Shown: piece after piece, positions 11,542-20,965 of the stretch
Numbering within the stretch: the first letter of the stretch is position 1
Layout of the letters: each line of letters opens with the position of its first letter
Assembly: GCF_010093445.1 (NCBI RefSeq)
Contig: NZ_PDWW01000005.1
Location: 1-64,000, forward strand
Direction of reading: 5' to 3'
Length of the DNA: 64,000 bases
Origin: Pseudoxanthomonas japonensis
Lineage (GTDB): Bacteria > Pseudomonadota > Gammaproteobacteria > Xanthomonadales > Xanthomonadaceae
Notes under the pieces: generated by a model
Databases searched by the model: none
The model's input: the letters and a program-made list of their open reading frames with translations, nothing else
What the model was told of the DNA's origin: nothing
Program-made: the position numbers and the translations under genes

Positions 11542-12942
11542 ATGCAACGCGACCAGGGGAGCGGCGGTATCGCGCACCCCGCCGACAAGGCACCATCTTC
11601 GACGGAACCCCGGTTGGGCGAAAAGGTCGGCTACGGCGTCGGCGACTTCGGCTTCAATCTCTACTGGGCGAACATCTCGGCGTTCCTGCTGATCTTCTAC
11701 ACCGACGTGATGGGGCTGGCCGCCGCCGCGGTCGGCACCATGATGCTGGTCACCAAGATCGTGGATGCCGTCACCGACCCGTTGATGGGCGCATTGGCCG
11801 ATCGCACCCGCAGCCGCTTCGGCCGCTTCCGTCCCTACCTGCTCTACGGCGCGCTGCCGCTGGCGTTCACCGGCGTGCTGACCTGGACCGTGCCCGACCT
11901 GGGCGACGGCGGAAAACTGGTGTGGGCCTATGCGACCTTCACCCTGATGATGCTCGCCTACACCGTGCTGAGCATCCCCTACTCCGCGCTGTCGGGCGTG
12001 ATCACCGCCGACAGCCAGCAGCGCACGCAGCTGATCAGCTTCCGCTTCATCGCGGCGTTCGCCGGCACGATGGCGGTGAACTGGCTGACGCTGGACCTGG
12101 TGCGCTGGCTGGGACGCGGCGACGAAGCGCTGGGTTGGCAGCTGACATTGTCGCTGTACGGCGTGATCGCCACGGCGGCCTTCGTCACGGTGGCGCTGAC
12201 CACGCGGGAACGCGTGGCGCCGCCGGCCCAGCAGGCCAGCAACGTGCGCCAGGATGTCGTCGACCTGCTGCACAACCGGCCGTGGATGGTGCTGTTCGCG
12301 CTGGCCCTGATCATCATGGTGACCATCGTGATGCGCGGTGGCTCACTGGCCTACTACCTGAAGTACCACCTCGGACGGCCCGACCTGACCGGCTTGTTCC
12401 TGGGCACCTACGCGCTCGCCCTGGCCGTCGGCGCCGGGCTGACGCCGTTGATGACGCGCTACGTGGACAAGCGGCGACTGATGGCAGGGCTGATGGCGGG
12501 CGTCGGAATAGCGAGTTGCGCAATGTTCTTCATCCCGCCCGGATCCGTCTGGTGGATGTTCGCCCTCAATCTGCTGGTCGGGCTGATGCTGGGCCCCAAA
12601 TCGCCGTTGGCGTTCTCCATGTACGCCGACTGCGCCGACTACACCGAGTGGAAGACCGGACGCCGTGCCACCGCGATGACCTTCGCCGCAGCGACGTTCT
12701 CGCAGAAGCTCGGCGGTGCGCTGGCCTCGGCCACGATCGCATGGATCCTCGCAGCCATGGGCTACGTGGCGAACGCGTCGCAGTCGGACGCATCGCGGCT
12801 GGGCATCGTGCTGCTGCTGACGGTGATTCCGGGCGGCGTCGCGCTGCTGGCGGCGTGGGTGATGCGCTTCTATCCCCTCGACGGCGCCACCCTCGCGCAG
12901 GTGCAGGCCGACCTGCGGGCGCGGCGGGAGGTAACGGCATGA
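11542..12942 (+). CDS. GPH-family sugar:cation symporter (candidate cellobionate importer)
   Basis: This 466-residue integral membrane protein has about 12 hydrophobic segments. It has the glycoside-pentoside-hexuronide symporter pattern: [16 protein letters not shown] near the start, then [30 protein letters not shown] in the first cytoplasmic loop. It should import a sugar or sugar acid with H+ or Na+. The ATG at 11542 is preferred because GGGAG lies five bases upstream; a further 23 codons are open upstream. It overlaps the GH94 gene by ATGA and precedes gluconokinase, so the likely substrate is a gluconate-containing disaccharide such as cellobionate. That assignment is by context only. 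Confidence 0.82.
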   Translation: MQRDQGSGGIAHPADKAPSSTEPRLGEKVGYGVGDFGFNLYWANISAFLLIFYTDVMGLAAAAVGTMMLVTKIVDAVTDPLMGALADRTRSRFGRFRPYLLYGALPLAFTGVLTWTVPDLGDGGKLVWAYATFTLMMLAYTVLSIPYSALSGVITADSQQRTQLISFRFIAAFAGTMAVNWLTLDLVRWLGRGDEALGWQLTLSLYGVIATAAFVTVALTTRERVAPPAQQASNVRQDVVDLLHNRPWMVLFALALIIMVTIVMRGGSLAYYLKYHLGRPDLTGLFLGTYALALAVGAGLTPLMTRYVDKRRLMAGLMAGVGIASCAMFFIPPGSVWWMFALNLLVGLMLGPKSPLAFSMYADCADYTEWKTGRRATAMTFAAATFSQKLGGALASATIAWILAAMGYVANASQSDASRLGIVLLLTVIPGGVALLAAWVMRFYPLDGATLAQVQADLRARREVTA

Positions 12943-15311
12943 CGGACGTCCCGTACGGCTTCCAGGAAGCAGGCCGCCGCTTCGTCCTGACCAGCCCCAC
13001 CGCGATGCCCTCCGCGTCGACGTTCCTGTGGAACCGCCGGATGCTGCTGCAGCTCAACTGCCGCGGCTTCGCCACCGCGCAGTTCATGCAGCCGGAGCCG
13101 GCCAAGTACGCGCACGCGCCTACGCTGGAGGCCAAGACCTTCATGCAGCCGGAGCAGCCGTATTACGCGCACCATCCGGGCCGCTTCTGCTACGTGAAGG
13201 ACGAGGAGGACGGCGCGCTGTTCTCGGTACCGCACGAGCCGGTGCGCCGCGCGCCGGAGGCCTTCGCGTTTTCGGTCGGCCTGAGCGACGTCGCGTGGCG
13301 CGTGCAGTGCGCGGGCATCGAGGTGGAAATGAGCGTCGTGCTGCCCACCGACGACGTGGCGGAACTGTGGACGCTGCGCGTGCGCAACCGCGCCGGCCGG
13401 CGACGACGGGTGAGCCTGTATCCGTATTTCCCGGTCGGCTACATGTCATGGATGAACCAGTCCGGCCGCCATCGCGCCGAGCTGGGCGGCATCGTCTGCG
13501 ACAGCATCGCGCCGTACCAGAAGGTCGAGGACTACTTCCGCCAGCGCGACTTCAAGGACCGCACCGTGCTGCTCTACGAACAGGCACCGGATGCGTGGGA
13601 GGCCAACCAGGCGCAGTTCGAAGGCGAAGGCGGGTTGCACGCGCCGCAGGCCATCGCCGGCCAGGATCGCCTGGGCGGCGGCGACGCGGCCTACGAGATG
13701 CCCACCGCGGTGCTGCAGTATCGCGTCGACCTGGAGGACGACGAGGTACGGGAGTATCGCTTCGTGTTCGCGCCCGCGCGCGACGACGACGAGATCCGGC
13801 AGCTCCGCACCCGGCATCTGTCGCCGCACGGGTTTTCCGACGCCGCTGCCGCCGGCGGGGCATACATCGATGCCGGTAGCGGCTGCCTGAGCATCGAAAC
13901 GCCCGACCCCTGGCTGGATGCCTTCGCCAACCATTGGCTGCCTCGGCAGGTGTTCTACCACGGCGACGTGAATCGCCTGACGACGGACCCGCAGACGCGC
14001 AACTACCTGCAGGACCACATGGGCATGGGCTACCTGCGCCCCGAGGTTGCGCGCACCGCTTTCCTGCATGCGCTCTCGCAGCAGGAACCGTCGGGCGCGA
14101 TGCCGGACGGCATCCTGCTGACGGAAGGCGCGGAGCTGAAGTACATCAACCAGATTCCCCACACCGACCACGCGGTCTGGCTGCCGGTCTGCCTGCGCGC
14201 CTACCTGGACGAAACCGGCGACGATGCCCTGCTGGACGCGCCGGTGACCGATCGCGAGGGTCACGTCGCAACGGTGTCCGAGCGCATCACCCGGGCGATG
14301 CGCTGGCTGCTGCAGGCCCGCGACGCACGCGGTCTCAGCTACATCGCACAGGGCGACTGGTGCGATCCGATGAACATGGTGGGCTGGCGTGGACGCGGCG
14401 TGTCCGGCTGGCTGACGCTGGCCACCGCCCACGCGCTGAAGCAGTGGGCGGAGATCTGTGCGCGACGCGGTGAGGATGCGCTCGCCGGGGAATGCCGCCA
14501 GGGGGCGGACGCCTGCAACAACGCCATGGATAGCCACCTCTGGGATGGCGACTGGTACGGCCGCGGCATCACCGATGACGGCGTCGCCTTCGGCGTCGGC
14601 AACGATCGGGAAGGCCGCATCTTCCTGAATCCCCAGAGCTGGGCCATGTTGAGTGGCGCCGCCGACGCGGCCAAACGCACGCGCATGCTGGCCGCCATCG
14701 ATGCGCACCTGGTATCGCCCTACGGCGTGGCGATGTTCGACCCGCCGTACACGCGCATGCGCGAGGACGTGGGCCGGGTGACACAGAAGTTCCCCGGCTC
14801 GGCGGAGAACGGTTCGGTCTACAACCATGCCGCGGCGTTCTACCTCTACAGCCTCTATCGGGTCGGTGACGCCGACCGGGCCTGGCAGGTGTTGCGCGCC
14901 ATGCTACCGATGCCCGACGCCACCGACTGCCTGCAGCGCGGGCAGTTGCCGGTGTTCGTGCCGAACTACTACCGCGGCGCGTGGCGCCTGCATCCGCGTA
15001 CCGCGGGCCGTTCCAGCCAGTTGTTCAACACCGGCACGGCGGCGTGGCTGTACCGCTGCCTGGTGGAGGAACTGTTCGGGCTGCGTGGCGAGGGCGATGC
15101 GCTGCGGATCGCGCCGCAGCTGCCCTCGCACTGGCGGTCGGCGCGCGCGACGCGCAGCTTCCGGGGCGCGACGTTCGAGGTCGCCATCGAACGGGTGGAC
15201 GGCATCGCGGAGACGCGGGTCGCCGTGGATGGTGTCTGGCAGGACGACACCAGGCTGCGCGGCTTCGACGCTGGCCGCACGTACCAGGTGCGCGTCGAGC
15301 TGCCGGCATGA
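12939..15311 (+). CDS. GH94 phosphorylase, probable cellobionic acid phosphorylase
   Basis: This 790-residue cytoplasmic protein has the GH94 architecture: an N-terminal beta-sandwich (about 1-290), then an (alpha/alpha)6 barrel. The loop [14 protein letters not shown] (470-483) contains D473 and D476, one of which should be the general acid; many cellobiose phosphorylases read GDWND here. The phosphate-site region is represented by [20 protein letters not shown] (about 610-629). Cellobionate phosphorylases, described from Xanthomonas campestris and Neurospora, convert cellobionate and phosphate into alpha-glucose 1-phosphate and gluconate. A gluconokinase gene follows directly with a 4-base overlap, which fits cellobionate better than cellobiose. 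It is translationally coupled to the upstream transporter. Confidence 0.8.
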   Translation: MTDVPYGFQEAGRRFVLTSPTAMPSASTFLWNRRMLLQLNCRGFATAQFMQPEPAKYAHAPTLEAKTFMQPEQPYYAHHPGRFCYVKDEEDGALFSVPHEPVRRAPEAFAFSVGLSDVAWRVQCAGIEVEMSVVLPTDDVAELWTLRVRNRAGRRRRVSLYPYFPVGYMSWMNQSGRHRAELGGIVCDSIAPYQKVEDYFRQRDFKDRTVLLYEQAPDAWEANQAQFEGEGGLHAPQAIAGQDRLGGGDAAYEMPTAVLQYRVDLEDDEVREYRFVFAPARDDDEIRQLRTRHLSPHGFSDAAAAGGAYIDAGSGCLSIETPDPWLDAFANHWLPRQVFYHGDVNRLTTDPQTRNYLQDHMGMGYLRPEVARTAFLHALSQQEPSGAMPDGILLTEGAELKYINQIPHTDHAVWLPVCLRAYLDETGDDALLDAPVTDREGHVATVSERITRAMRWLLQARDARGLSYIAQGDWCDPMNMVGWRGRGVSGWLTLATAHALKQWAEICARRGEDALAGECRQGADACNNAMDSHLWDGDWYGRGITDDGVAFGVGNDREGRIFLNPQSWAMLSGAADAAKRTRMLAAIDAHLVSPYGVAMFDPPYTRMREDVGRVTQKFPGSAENGSVYNHAAAFYLYSLYRVGDADRAWQVLRAMLPMPDATDCLQRGQLPVFVPNYYRGAWRLHPRTAGRSSQLFNTGTAAWLYRCLVEELFGLRGEGDALRIAPQLPSHWRSARATRSFRGATFEVAIERVDGIAETRVAVDGVWQDDTRLRGFDAGRTYQVRVELPA

Positions 15312-15820
15312 GCGGGCACGTCCGCGTCGTCGTGGTGATGGGCGTGTCGGGCAGCGGCAAGACCACGCTGGCGCGCGCCTTGGCCGATGCCTGGCCGGCG
15401 ACGTTCCTCGATGCCGACGACGTCCACAGCCTGGCCGCGAAAACGCGGATGGCTGGAGGTCAGCCACTCACCGACCGCATGCGCGCGCCCTGGGTGCGCC
15501 GGATCGCCTTGGACCTGCAACGCCGGGTGGCGGCGGGCGAGCGCGTGGTGCTGGCGTTCTCCGGCCTGCGCCAGCGTCATCGCGACCGGCTGCGTGCGAC
15601 CGGACTGCCGATGAAATTCCTGTTCCTGCACGGCGACGCGGCGCTGATCGCGGCGCGTATGCAGGCACGTCGTGGCCATTACATGCCGGCATCGCTGCTG
15701 GACAGCCAGTTCGCCACGCTGGAGACGCCCGTGGACGAAGCCGATGTCGTGCGGATCGACGCGGCCGAACCGCCCGCCGTACAGCTGCGGCTTGCCTTGG
15801 CGGCGCTGCAGCCGGATTGA
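15308..15820 (+). CDS. gntK: Gluconokinase
   Basis: This 170-residue P-loop kinase of the GntK type phosphorylates D-gluconate to 6-phosphogluconate. Walker [10 protein letters not shown] is at about 12-20. LDADDVHS and the following [20 protein letters not shown] match the gluconokinase substrate loop, which usually reads NKxKMxxGxPLxDxDRxPW. The ATG overlaps the stop of the GH94 gene, so the products are probably made in step. It would feed gluconate released by the phosphorylase into the pentose-phosphate or Entner-Doudoroff route. Length and motifs are normal. Confidence 0.9.
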   Translation: MSGHVRVVVVMGVSGSGKTTLARALADAWPATFLDADDVHSLAAKTRMAGGQPLTDRMRAPWVRRIALDLQRRVAAGERVVLAFSGLRQRHRDRLRATGLPMKFLFLHGDAALIAARMQARRGHYMPASLLDSQFATLETPVDEADVVRIDAAEPPAVQLRLALAALQPD

Positions 15821-15827
15821 GCGGACG

Positions 15828-16385
15828 CTACGGACGCCAGTTGGCATTGCGCTCCCAGAACGCGACGCTCCGCCGATAGGCCTCGCGATCGATCGGCACG
15901 CCCGAGCCACCCTCCTCCACGCCCAGCGCGTTGCGCATCATCGTGATGGGCGCCATCGGGATCTCTTCCGGCGTCTGCGTGTACAGGCAACCGACGATGC
16001 CCCAGTCGCCCTCGATCGGCGCCCCCTCCTTCGCCAGCTGCACCGCGCTGTAGAGGATCACGACCAGGTAGTCGGCCACCGGCGGTTCCACGCCTTCGAA
16101 CCAGCGCACCAGCACGGGCAGTTCGGACGACGAGCGCGCCTCGTAGGACGAGCGGAGCAGATGCCGGTTGTCGTCGGTGATGGGGACCGTCAGGCAGCGG
16201 GTCGACGTCCAGTTGCGATGCACGTGCAGCCGGCAGAACGGCGCATAGCCGTCGAGCACGGCCACGGGCGCTTCCCCGCTGAGGCGCTGCTCGAAAGCTT
16301 CGGGAGTGCAGTCCTGGATGGCATTGCGGCGCCGGTCGGCGGGAAAGAGGCGGGTGCGGGCGAACGGGGTGAGGACGATCGTCAT
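15828..16385 (-). CDS. DUF3228 family protein
   Basis: This 185-residue protein of unknown function is conserved in xanthomonads and recognisable as DUF3228. Conserved-looking stretches are LTPFARTRLFPADRRRNA at the start, LHVHRNWTSTRCLTVPIT, LPVLVRWFEGVEPPVA, and PITMMRNALGVEEGGSGVP near the end. No signal peptide or membrane segment is present. The ATG at 16385 is chosen because the preceding open frame runs into the metF promoter and has no family character. It converges on gntK, with a seven-base gap, and is divergent from metF. Confidence 0.75.
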   Translation of the reverse strand: MTIVLTPFARTRLFPADRRRNAIQDCTPEAFEQRLSGEAPVAVLDGYAPFCRLHVHRNWTSTRCLTVPITDDNRHLLRSSYEARSSSELPVLVRWFEGVEPPVADYLVVILYSAVQLAKEGAPIEGDWGIVGCLYTQTPEEIPMAPITMMRNALGVEEGGSGVPIDREAYRRSVAFWERNANWRP

Positions 16386-16483
16386 GCAGTGGCCTCCGGA
16401 ATCATCGCGACAGCGTACCCGCGACGCCCTGTCGCCGCGTCCGGCGCCGTGCATGCCGTCGGGAGCGCGAGTTGATCAACATC

Positions 16484-16503
16484 CATCCGGATGAAGCGAT
16501 ATA
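16484..16503 (+). promoter_or_regulatory. Met-cycle motif CATCCG-N8-GATATA upstream of metF
   Basis: CATCCG is at 16484-16489 and GATATA at 16498-16503. The right half overlaps a -10-like TATACT (16500-16505), as in the ahcY promoter. The left half is part of a 10-base palindrome CATCCGGATG. The metF ATG is 30 bases downstream. Confidence 0.6.
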
Positions 16504-16532
16504 CTTCCCGCACGACCCGAACGGCGCTGCCC

Positions 16533-17366
16533 ATGCCCTCCCTGAGTTTCGAGTTCTACCCGCCCAAGACCGACGAGCAGCGCGCGCAGCTGGACCGCAC
16601 CGCCGGCAAGCTGAAGGCGTATGGACCGGAATATGTGTCCTGCACGTTCGGCGCGGGCGGCTCCACGCTCAGCTACACCTCCGAGACGGTCCGCCACCTC
16701 AACCAGCACCATGGTTTCGACGCCGCGCCGCACCTGTCCTGCGTGGGCGGCAGCCGCGAGGAAATCCGCGAACTGCTGCGCCTCTATCGCGCGCTGGGCT
16801 GCAAGCGCATCGTCGCGCTGCGCGGCGACCTGCCGTCCGGCATGGGGCATCCAGGCGACCTGCGCTACGCGTCGGAGCTGATCGACTTCATCCGGGCCGA
16901 GCATGGCGACACCTTCCACATCGAAGTCGGCGCCTACCCCGAGACGCATCCGCAGGCGGAAGACGCGCTGACCGACCTGCGCCACTTCAAGGCCAAGGTC
17001 GACGCCGGTGCGGACGGCGCGATCACCCAGTACTTCTACAACCCGGATGCGTATTTCCACTTCGTCGATGCGGTGCGCAGGCTGGGCGTGGAGATTCCGA
17101 TCATTCCGGGCATCATGCCGATCTCCAACTTCTCGCAGTTGCGGCGGTTCTCGGAAGCCTGCGGGGCGGAGATCCCGCGCTGGATCGGCAAGCGCATGCA
17201 GGCGCTCGGCGACGACGCCGAGGCGATCCGCGATTTCGGCGCCGACGTGGTGGCCAACCTGTGCGAACGCCTCGTCGCAGGCGGCGCACCGTCGCTGCAT
17301 TTCTACACGCTCAATCTGGCCAAGCCGACCCAGACCGTCCTGTCGCGGCTGGGCTGGAAGGCCTGA
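16533..17366 (+). CDS. metF: Methylenetetrahydrofolate reductase
   Basis: Reduces 5,10-methylene-THF to 5-methyl-THF, the methyl donor for methionine synthesis; it is an FAD-dependent TIM-barrel enzyme. The 277-residue protein has SFEFYPPKT at its start, VSCTFGAGGST, the ALRGDLP substrate loop, IEVGAYPE, a GADGAITQYFYN block and IIPGIMPI. The ATG at 16533 gives the family-typical N-terminus; an in-frame ATG at 16491 falls inside the promoter motif and is rejected. In related bacteria metF is usually close to ahcY; here the sugar cassette and the DUF3228 gene separate them. Confidence 0.95.
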   Translation: MPSLSFEFYPPKTDEQRAQLDRTAGKLKAYGPEYVSCTFGAGGSTLSYTSETVRHLNQHHGFDAAPHLSCVGGSREEIRELLRLYRALGCKRIVALRGDLPSGMGHPGDLRYASELIDFIRAEHGDTFHIEVGAYPETHPQAEDALTDLRHFKAKVDAGADGAITQYFYNPDAYFHFVDAVRRLGVEIPIIPGIMPISNFSQLRRFSEACGAEIPRWIGKRMQALGDDAEAIRDFGADVVANLCERLVAGGAPSLHFYTLNLAKPTQTVLSRLGWKA

Positions 17367-17460
17367 GTTCCCTGCTGGCCGTCCGACCGGCAGGTGAATG
17401 GCAACGCCGTTCCGTGCGCGCGTGCCATGACCGGATGGACGCGCCGCATTAGGCTGCGGC

Positions 17461-18048
17461 ATGCGATCCGTTCTCCTCCTCGCCTGCCTGTTGGTCCTCG
17501 CCGGATTTCGTGCGCCACCCGCGGCGGCTCAACAGCAGGGCGTGCAGCGTTGCACCACGATGTCCGGCGAAACGGTCTACACCGACAAGCGCTGCGAGGA
17601 CGTGGGCGCCATGGATCGCCTGCCGTCGACCACCAGCACGAACCCCACCGGTGCGCTGTACCGCGGCGGCTGTTCGCGCACGCTCAGCGACCTGGTGATG
17701 CAGGTGTCGTCCGCGATCCAGGCACGGGACGTGAACCGCCTCGCCGGGGTCTACCACTGGACGGGCACGTCGGATGCCGGCGCGCTGCGCGTCCTCGACC
17801 GGCTGGACGTCGTGGTGCAGCGCCCGCTGGTCGATATCGTGCCGATCCGCCCCGCCCCCGCACCGGTACTCGATGCGGAAGGCGCGGTGGTCGATGCGAA
17901 CCAGGACGGCTACTACCCGCAGACCACCACCCAACGGCAGCGTCCGGTCGGACTGCGCGTGGTACAGACGCTGAAGAACAGCGCGACGCCCGCGGACACG
18001 ACGTTCGGATTGCGGCGGGCCTACAACTGCTTCTGGATCACGCTCTAG
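17461..18048 (+). CDS. Secreted protein with a DUF4124-like N-terminus
   Basis: This 195-residue protein has a clear signal peptide (MRSVLLLACLLVLAGF, likely cleaved near AAA-QQQ at about 23). Just after it, QRCTTMSGETVYTDKRCED resembles the short cysteine-pair DUF4124 motif common in xanthomonad periplasmic proteins. Two more cysteines occur at about 71 and 190. Function is unknown. A TAGGCT at 17450-17455, five bases before the ATG, suggests a near-leaderless transcript. Its stop shares a CTAG with the stop of the histidine kinase gene on the opposite strand. Confidence 0.75.
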   Translation: MRSVLLLACLLVLAGFRAPPAAAQQQGVQRCTTMSGETVYTDKRCEDVGAMDRLPSTTSTNPTGALYRGGCSRTLSDLVMQVSSAIQARDVNRLAGVYHWTGTSDAGALRVLDRLDVVVQRPLVDIVPIRPAPAPVLDAEGAVVDANQDGYYPQTTTQRQRPVGLRVVQTLKNSATPADTTFGLRRAYNCFWITL

Positions 18049-19439
18049 CGGGCGTCGGCATCCTCAGGCGCGCGCGACGGCATGCCACCCGGCTCGTCGG
18101 ACGGCGCGCCGCGATCCGGCGTGAACCGCAGCGTGGCCACCACCCCCTTCGGCTCGCCCGGGCGCACGCCCACCTGCCACCCGTACAACGCGCACAGGCG
18201 GCTGACGATCGACAGGCCGATGCCGCCACCCTGCGAGTGCCCGGCATGGGTGCCACGGTAGCCACGTTCGAACAGGCGCGCCGCGTCCTCCTTGCTCAGG
18301 CCGGGACCGGAGTCGATCACCTCCACGGCATCCGGCAGCAGGCGCACGACCACCTCGCCTTCCTTGGTGTACTTCACCGCGTTGCCGATCAGGTTGCCCA
18401 AGGCGACCGACAGCGCGGCCTCGGGCGAATCGACGGTCACACCGCCCTCGCCTTCGACGCGCAGCACCAGCGGCTTGCCGCCCAAGGTCGCGCGATGTGC
18501 GTCGAGCAACTGGTCGACGACGCGCGCGACATCGGTGTTGCCATGCCCGCGCTCGTTGCGCGACAACAACAGCAGCGCGCTGATCAGGTCCGTGCACTGC
18601 TGCTCGGCGCGCTGGATGCGCTGGATGCGGGTGCGCGTCTTCTCGTCCATGTCGGGACGCGACAGCATCAGCTCGACCGAACCGCGGATGATGGCCAGCG
18701 GCGTACGCAGCTCGTGGCTGACGTCGGCGTTGAACTCGCGGTCGCGTTGCACGACTTCGGTCAGGCGGCCGGAGTAGTCGTCCAGTGCCTTGGCGAGCTC
18801 ACCGACCTCGTCCTGCGGGAAATGCGGGGCAAGCGGGCGCGGGTTGCTGCTGCCGCGGTAAGCACGTAGCCGCGCCGCCAGTTCGGACACCGGGCTCATC
18901 ACGCGGGAGGCGGACCACCAGCCTATCAGGAGGGATATCGCCGTAAACACGACAACGACGCCCACCAAGGCGTTGTTGAACTTGCTCTTCGCTTTGACCG
19001 ACTCGGTCTTGTCATAGGCGATGAAAAACCAAGCCTCCGGAGTCTTCTGGACCGCAAGCCAGTAAGAAAATGGCGATCCGTCCTGATCCGTGCCACTTAC
19101 GGTATGGATACCGTTCGGAAGTTCGTACCACTCGGGTTGATCGACCTTCAACTGCGCGAACTTGTCCGGCGCAAACGCGTAGGCACGCATCGTCTGCACG
19201 CGGAGATCGCGCTCTCGCCCCCCGCTTTCCACGTAGCGTCGCTGATACTCGCTGATGTTCTGATTGATCGCGTCGACGACCAGATCTTCTTCAACACGAT
19301 TCCGCACCCAGTTCGCCGAGAACGCCAGCAACAAGGTCAGGCCGAAGCCCAGCAGCACGAACGACAGGATGATGCGGGTGCGCAGCCGCCGCCGGAAGCG
19401 GCGGTGGCGGCGGGGTTTCGACGACTCAGTTGCTGGCAT
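18045..19439 (-). CDS. Two-component sensor histidine kinase
   Basis: This 464-residue membrane kinase has an Arg-rich start, TM1 (about 22-42), a periplasmic sensor region of about 110 residues, TM2 (about 156-175) and a HAMP-like linker. The H-box FNADVSHELRTP carries the phospho-acceptor His242. An N-box (NLIGNAVKYT), G1 (DSGPGL), F-box and G2 (GGGIGLSIV) make up the ATPase domain. It should phosphorylate the response regulator encoded just upstream, whose gene overlaps it by 14 bases. The signal is unknown, and I do not recognise the sensor region as a known fold. Confidence 0.92.
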   Translation of the reverse strand: MPATESSKPRRHRRFRRRLRTRIILSFVLLGFGLTLLLAFSANWVRNRVEEDLVVDAINQNISEYQRRYVESGGRERDLRVQTMRAYAFAPDKFAQLKVDQPEWYELPNGIHTVSGTDQDGSPFSYWLAVQKTPEAWFFIAYDKTESVKAKSKFNNALVGVVVVFTAISLLIGWWSASRVMSPVSELAARLRAYRGSSNPRPLAPHFPQDEVGELAKALDDYSGRLTEVVQRDREFNADVSHELRTPLAIIRGSVELMLSRPDMDEKTRTRIQRIQRAEQQCTDLISALLLLSRNERGHGNTDVARVVDQLLDAHRATLGGKPLVLRVEGEGGVTVDSPEAALSVALGNLIGNAVKYTKEGEVVVRLLPDAVEVIDSGPGLSKEDAARLFERGYRGTHAGHSQGGGIGLSIVSRLCALYGWQVGVRPGEPKGVVATLRFTPDRGAPSDEPGGMPSRAPEDADAR

Positions 19440-20109
19440 CGGGCGCGGCGATGCGGTATCCGATGCCGTGGCGCGTCTGGATGTAGGGCGAGTCGAACGG
19501 CTTGTCCACCACGGCGCGCAGGCCGTGGATGTGCACGCGCAGGGAATCCGAGTCCGGCAGCTCCTCGCCCCACACGCGCGTTTCCAGTTCCTGACGCGTC
19601 ACCACGGCGGGCGACGCTTCCATCAAGGCCTGCAGGATCTTCAAGGCGGTCGGGTTCAACTGCAGCAGCTTGCCCTGGCGACGGACTTCCAGCGTGTCCA
19701 AGTTGTACTCCAGTTCGCCGACTTCCAGCACGCGCGTCTGCACGCCCTTGCCGCGGCGCGACAGCGCGTTCAGACGCACCTCGACTTCCTGCAGCGCGAA
19801 CGGCTTGATCAGGTAGTCGTCGGCACCGGAATCGAAGCCGGCCAGCTTGTTGTCCAGCGAATCGCGCGCGGTCAGCATCAGCACCGGCGTCTGCTTGCGC
19901 GCCTCGTTGCGGAGCTTGCGGCAGACCTCCAGCCCGTCCATGCCAGGCAGGTTGAGGTCGAGGACGATCGCATCGAACTCATGCACCACCGCCAAGTGCA
20001 GACCAGTCACGCCGTCGGCCGCGAAGTCGACGGTATGCCCCCGCTCTTCCAGGTAGTCGCCCAGGTTGGCGGCGATGTCGCTGTTGTCTTCAATGACCAA
20101 GATGCGCAT
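19426..20109 (-). CDS. OmpR-family response regulator
   Basis: This 227-residue protein has an N-terminal receiver domain with acidic pocket E7/D8, phospho-acceptor D51 (VLDLNLPG), T80 and K102 (IKPFA). A C-terminal winged-helix DNA-binding domain follows (about 130-222), ending with the typical RHGIGYRI strand. It is the partner of the kinase gene that overlaps its 3' end. It lies four bases after the small secreted protein gene on the same strand, so all three are likely one transcript. Target genes are unknown. Confidence 0.93.
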   Translation of the reverse strand: MRILVIEDNSDIAANLGDYLEERGHTVDFAADGVTGLHLAVVHEFDAIVLDLNLPGMDGLEVCRKLRNEARKQTPVLMLTARDSLDNKLAGFDSGADDYLIKPFALQEVEVRLNALSRRGKGVQTRVLEVGELEYNLDTLEVRRQGKLLQLNPTALKILQALMEASPAVVTRQELETRVWGEELPDSDSLRVHIHGLRAVVDKPFDSPYIQTRHGIGYRIAAPDASN

Positions 20110-20113
20110 CGTA

Positions 20114-20614
20114 TCAACGCGACTCGAGAATAGGCTGACGGAAGGTTTTGCTCATCTCATTTTGACTGTCTTCACGCATGCGTCGGCGCTCCGCCACGGT
20201 GTAGCACTGAGTCGTGGCCCGGTGCGAGCCCACCTTTTTCTCTCGCGTGCACACCTGCCGACTGTCTTCATGGGCGCGCGTCAAGATGGTATTAACCAGC
20301 TCCTGGTCGTTGAACACTTTGACCTTGTCGCTCGCCGACAGCTGATCTACGCCACCCGTCCGCAGCAGCGAGTCGCCGATGCGGTTCAGCGCGTCTCGCA
20401 CATCCTGGCGATCCTGCTGGGAGATTTCGGAATAGGTTTCTCCGTCACCCATTTGAGTCAGGATCTGTTCTCTCTGCTGCTCGAATGGCACGGAGACATT
20501 GAGTCGCTGCGGCTTGTCGGCGCTACTACCGGCAGCTGCGCTCATGGCGCCGTGTGCCACTGGGATGACCAGCAGCATGATGGAGACAAGTACCAATTTA
20601 CGCATGCCTTTCAC
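20114..20614 (-). CDS. Small secreted protein leading the two-component operon
   Basis: This 166-residue protein begins with a signal peptide (KLVLVSIMLLVIPVAHG, cleavage near AHGA at about 23). The mature part is polar and mostly helical, with two cysteines near the end (QVCTREK and TTQCYTV) that could form a disulfide. I do not recognise a domain. Its position, four bases ahead of a response regulator and kinase pair, suggests a periplasmic accessory or signal-modulating role, by inference only. ATGs at 20614 and 20605 are both possible; GAGGTGAAAGGC just upstream favours one of these two. Confidence 0.7.
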   Translation of the reverse strand: MKGMRKLVLVSIMLLVIPVAHGAMSAAAGSSADKPQRLNVSVPFEQQREQILTQMGDGETYSEISQQDRQDVRDALNRIGDSLLRTGGVDQLSASDKVKVFNDQELVNTILTRAHEDSRQVCTREKKVGSHRATTQCYTVAERRRMREDSQNEMSKTFRQPILESR

Positions 20615-20965
20615 CTCGCTCGAAATGTCTCATCCTCAAACTCCCCGATGTTGCTGTCGCCACGCCCCCACCAGCGTTGTACCGGGAGTGCGTCGGCGTG
20701 GCACGAACGTTGATTCTTGCATACGTGCGTGGGGCCGGGCCAAGGCTCTTTGCGGAAAAAACAAGGCCCAGGCGGGTGGTCGCCCGCCTGGGCCAAACAA
20801 TTGCCCCGATTACCGTAATCCTGTGCTTTCCAGATGTATCCACCGGGAGGAACGCAGAGCTTCGGTCCGGACAAGGCTACGCGGTTTTCGATTAAACCAC
20901 CGTTAAAGAGCGCGTTAATTCTGCGTGAAATCGCGGCTCGTGATCACGGGCTGCAGCCCCGAGCC
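20615..20965. other. Intergenic region between rimK and the secreted-protein operon
   Basis: This 351-base stretch holds the rimK transcript end (hairpin at 20755-20794) and, to its left, the promoter region of the leftward two-component operon. Several overlapping small frames exist. One leftward frame (about 20611-20874, TTG start, 87 codons with several cysteines) runs through the terminator hairpin and has no convincing ribosome-binding site, so no gene is called. Confidence 0.5.
20755..20794 (-). terminator. Intrinsic terminator for the leftward rimK transcript
   Basis: Read leftward, a 12-bp perfect stem (GGCCCAGGCGGG with CCCGCCTGGGCC, 20765-20794) with a 6-base loop is followed by TTGTTTTTT (20755-20764). 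It lies about 170 bases beyond the rimK stop. No other leftward gene lies between. Confidence 0.85.

Noticed and set aside
20611-20874. Leftward 87-codon cysteine-containing frame with TTG start
   Set aside because: It runs through a perfect intrinsic terminator and has no ribosome-binding site; no homology is recognised.
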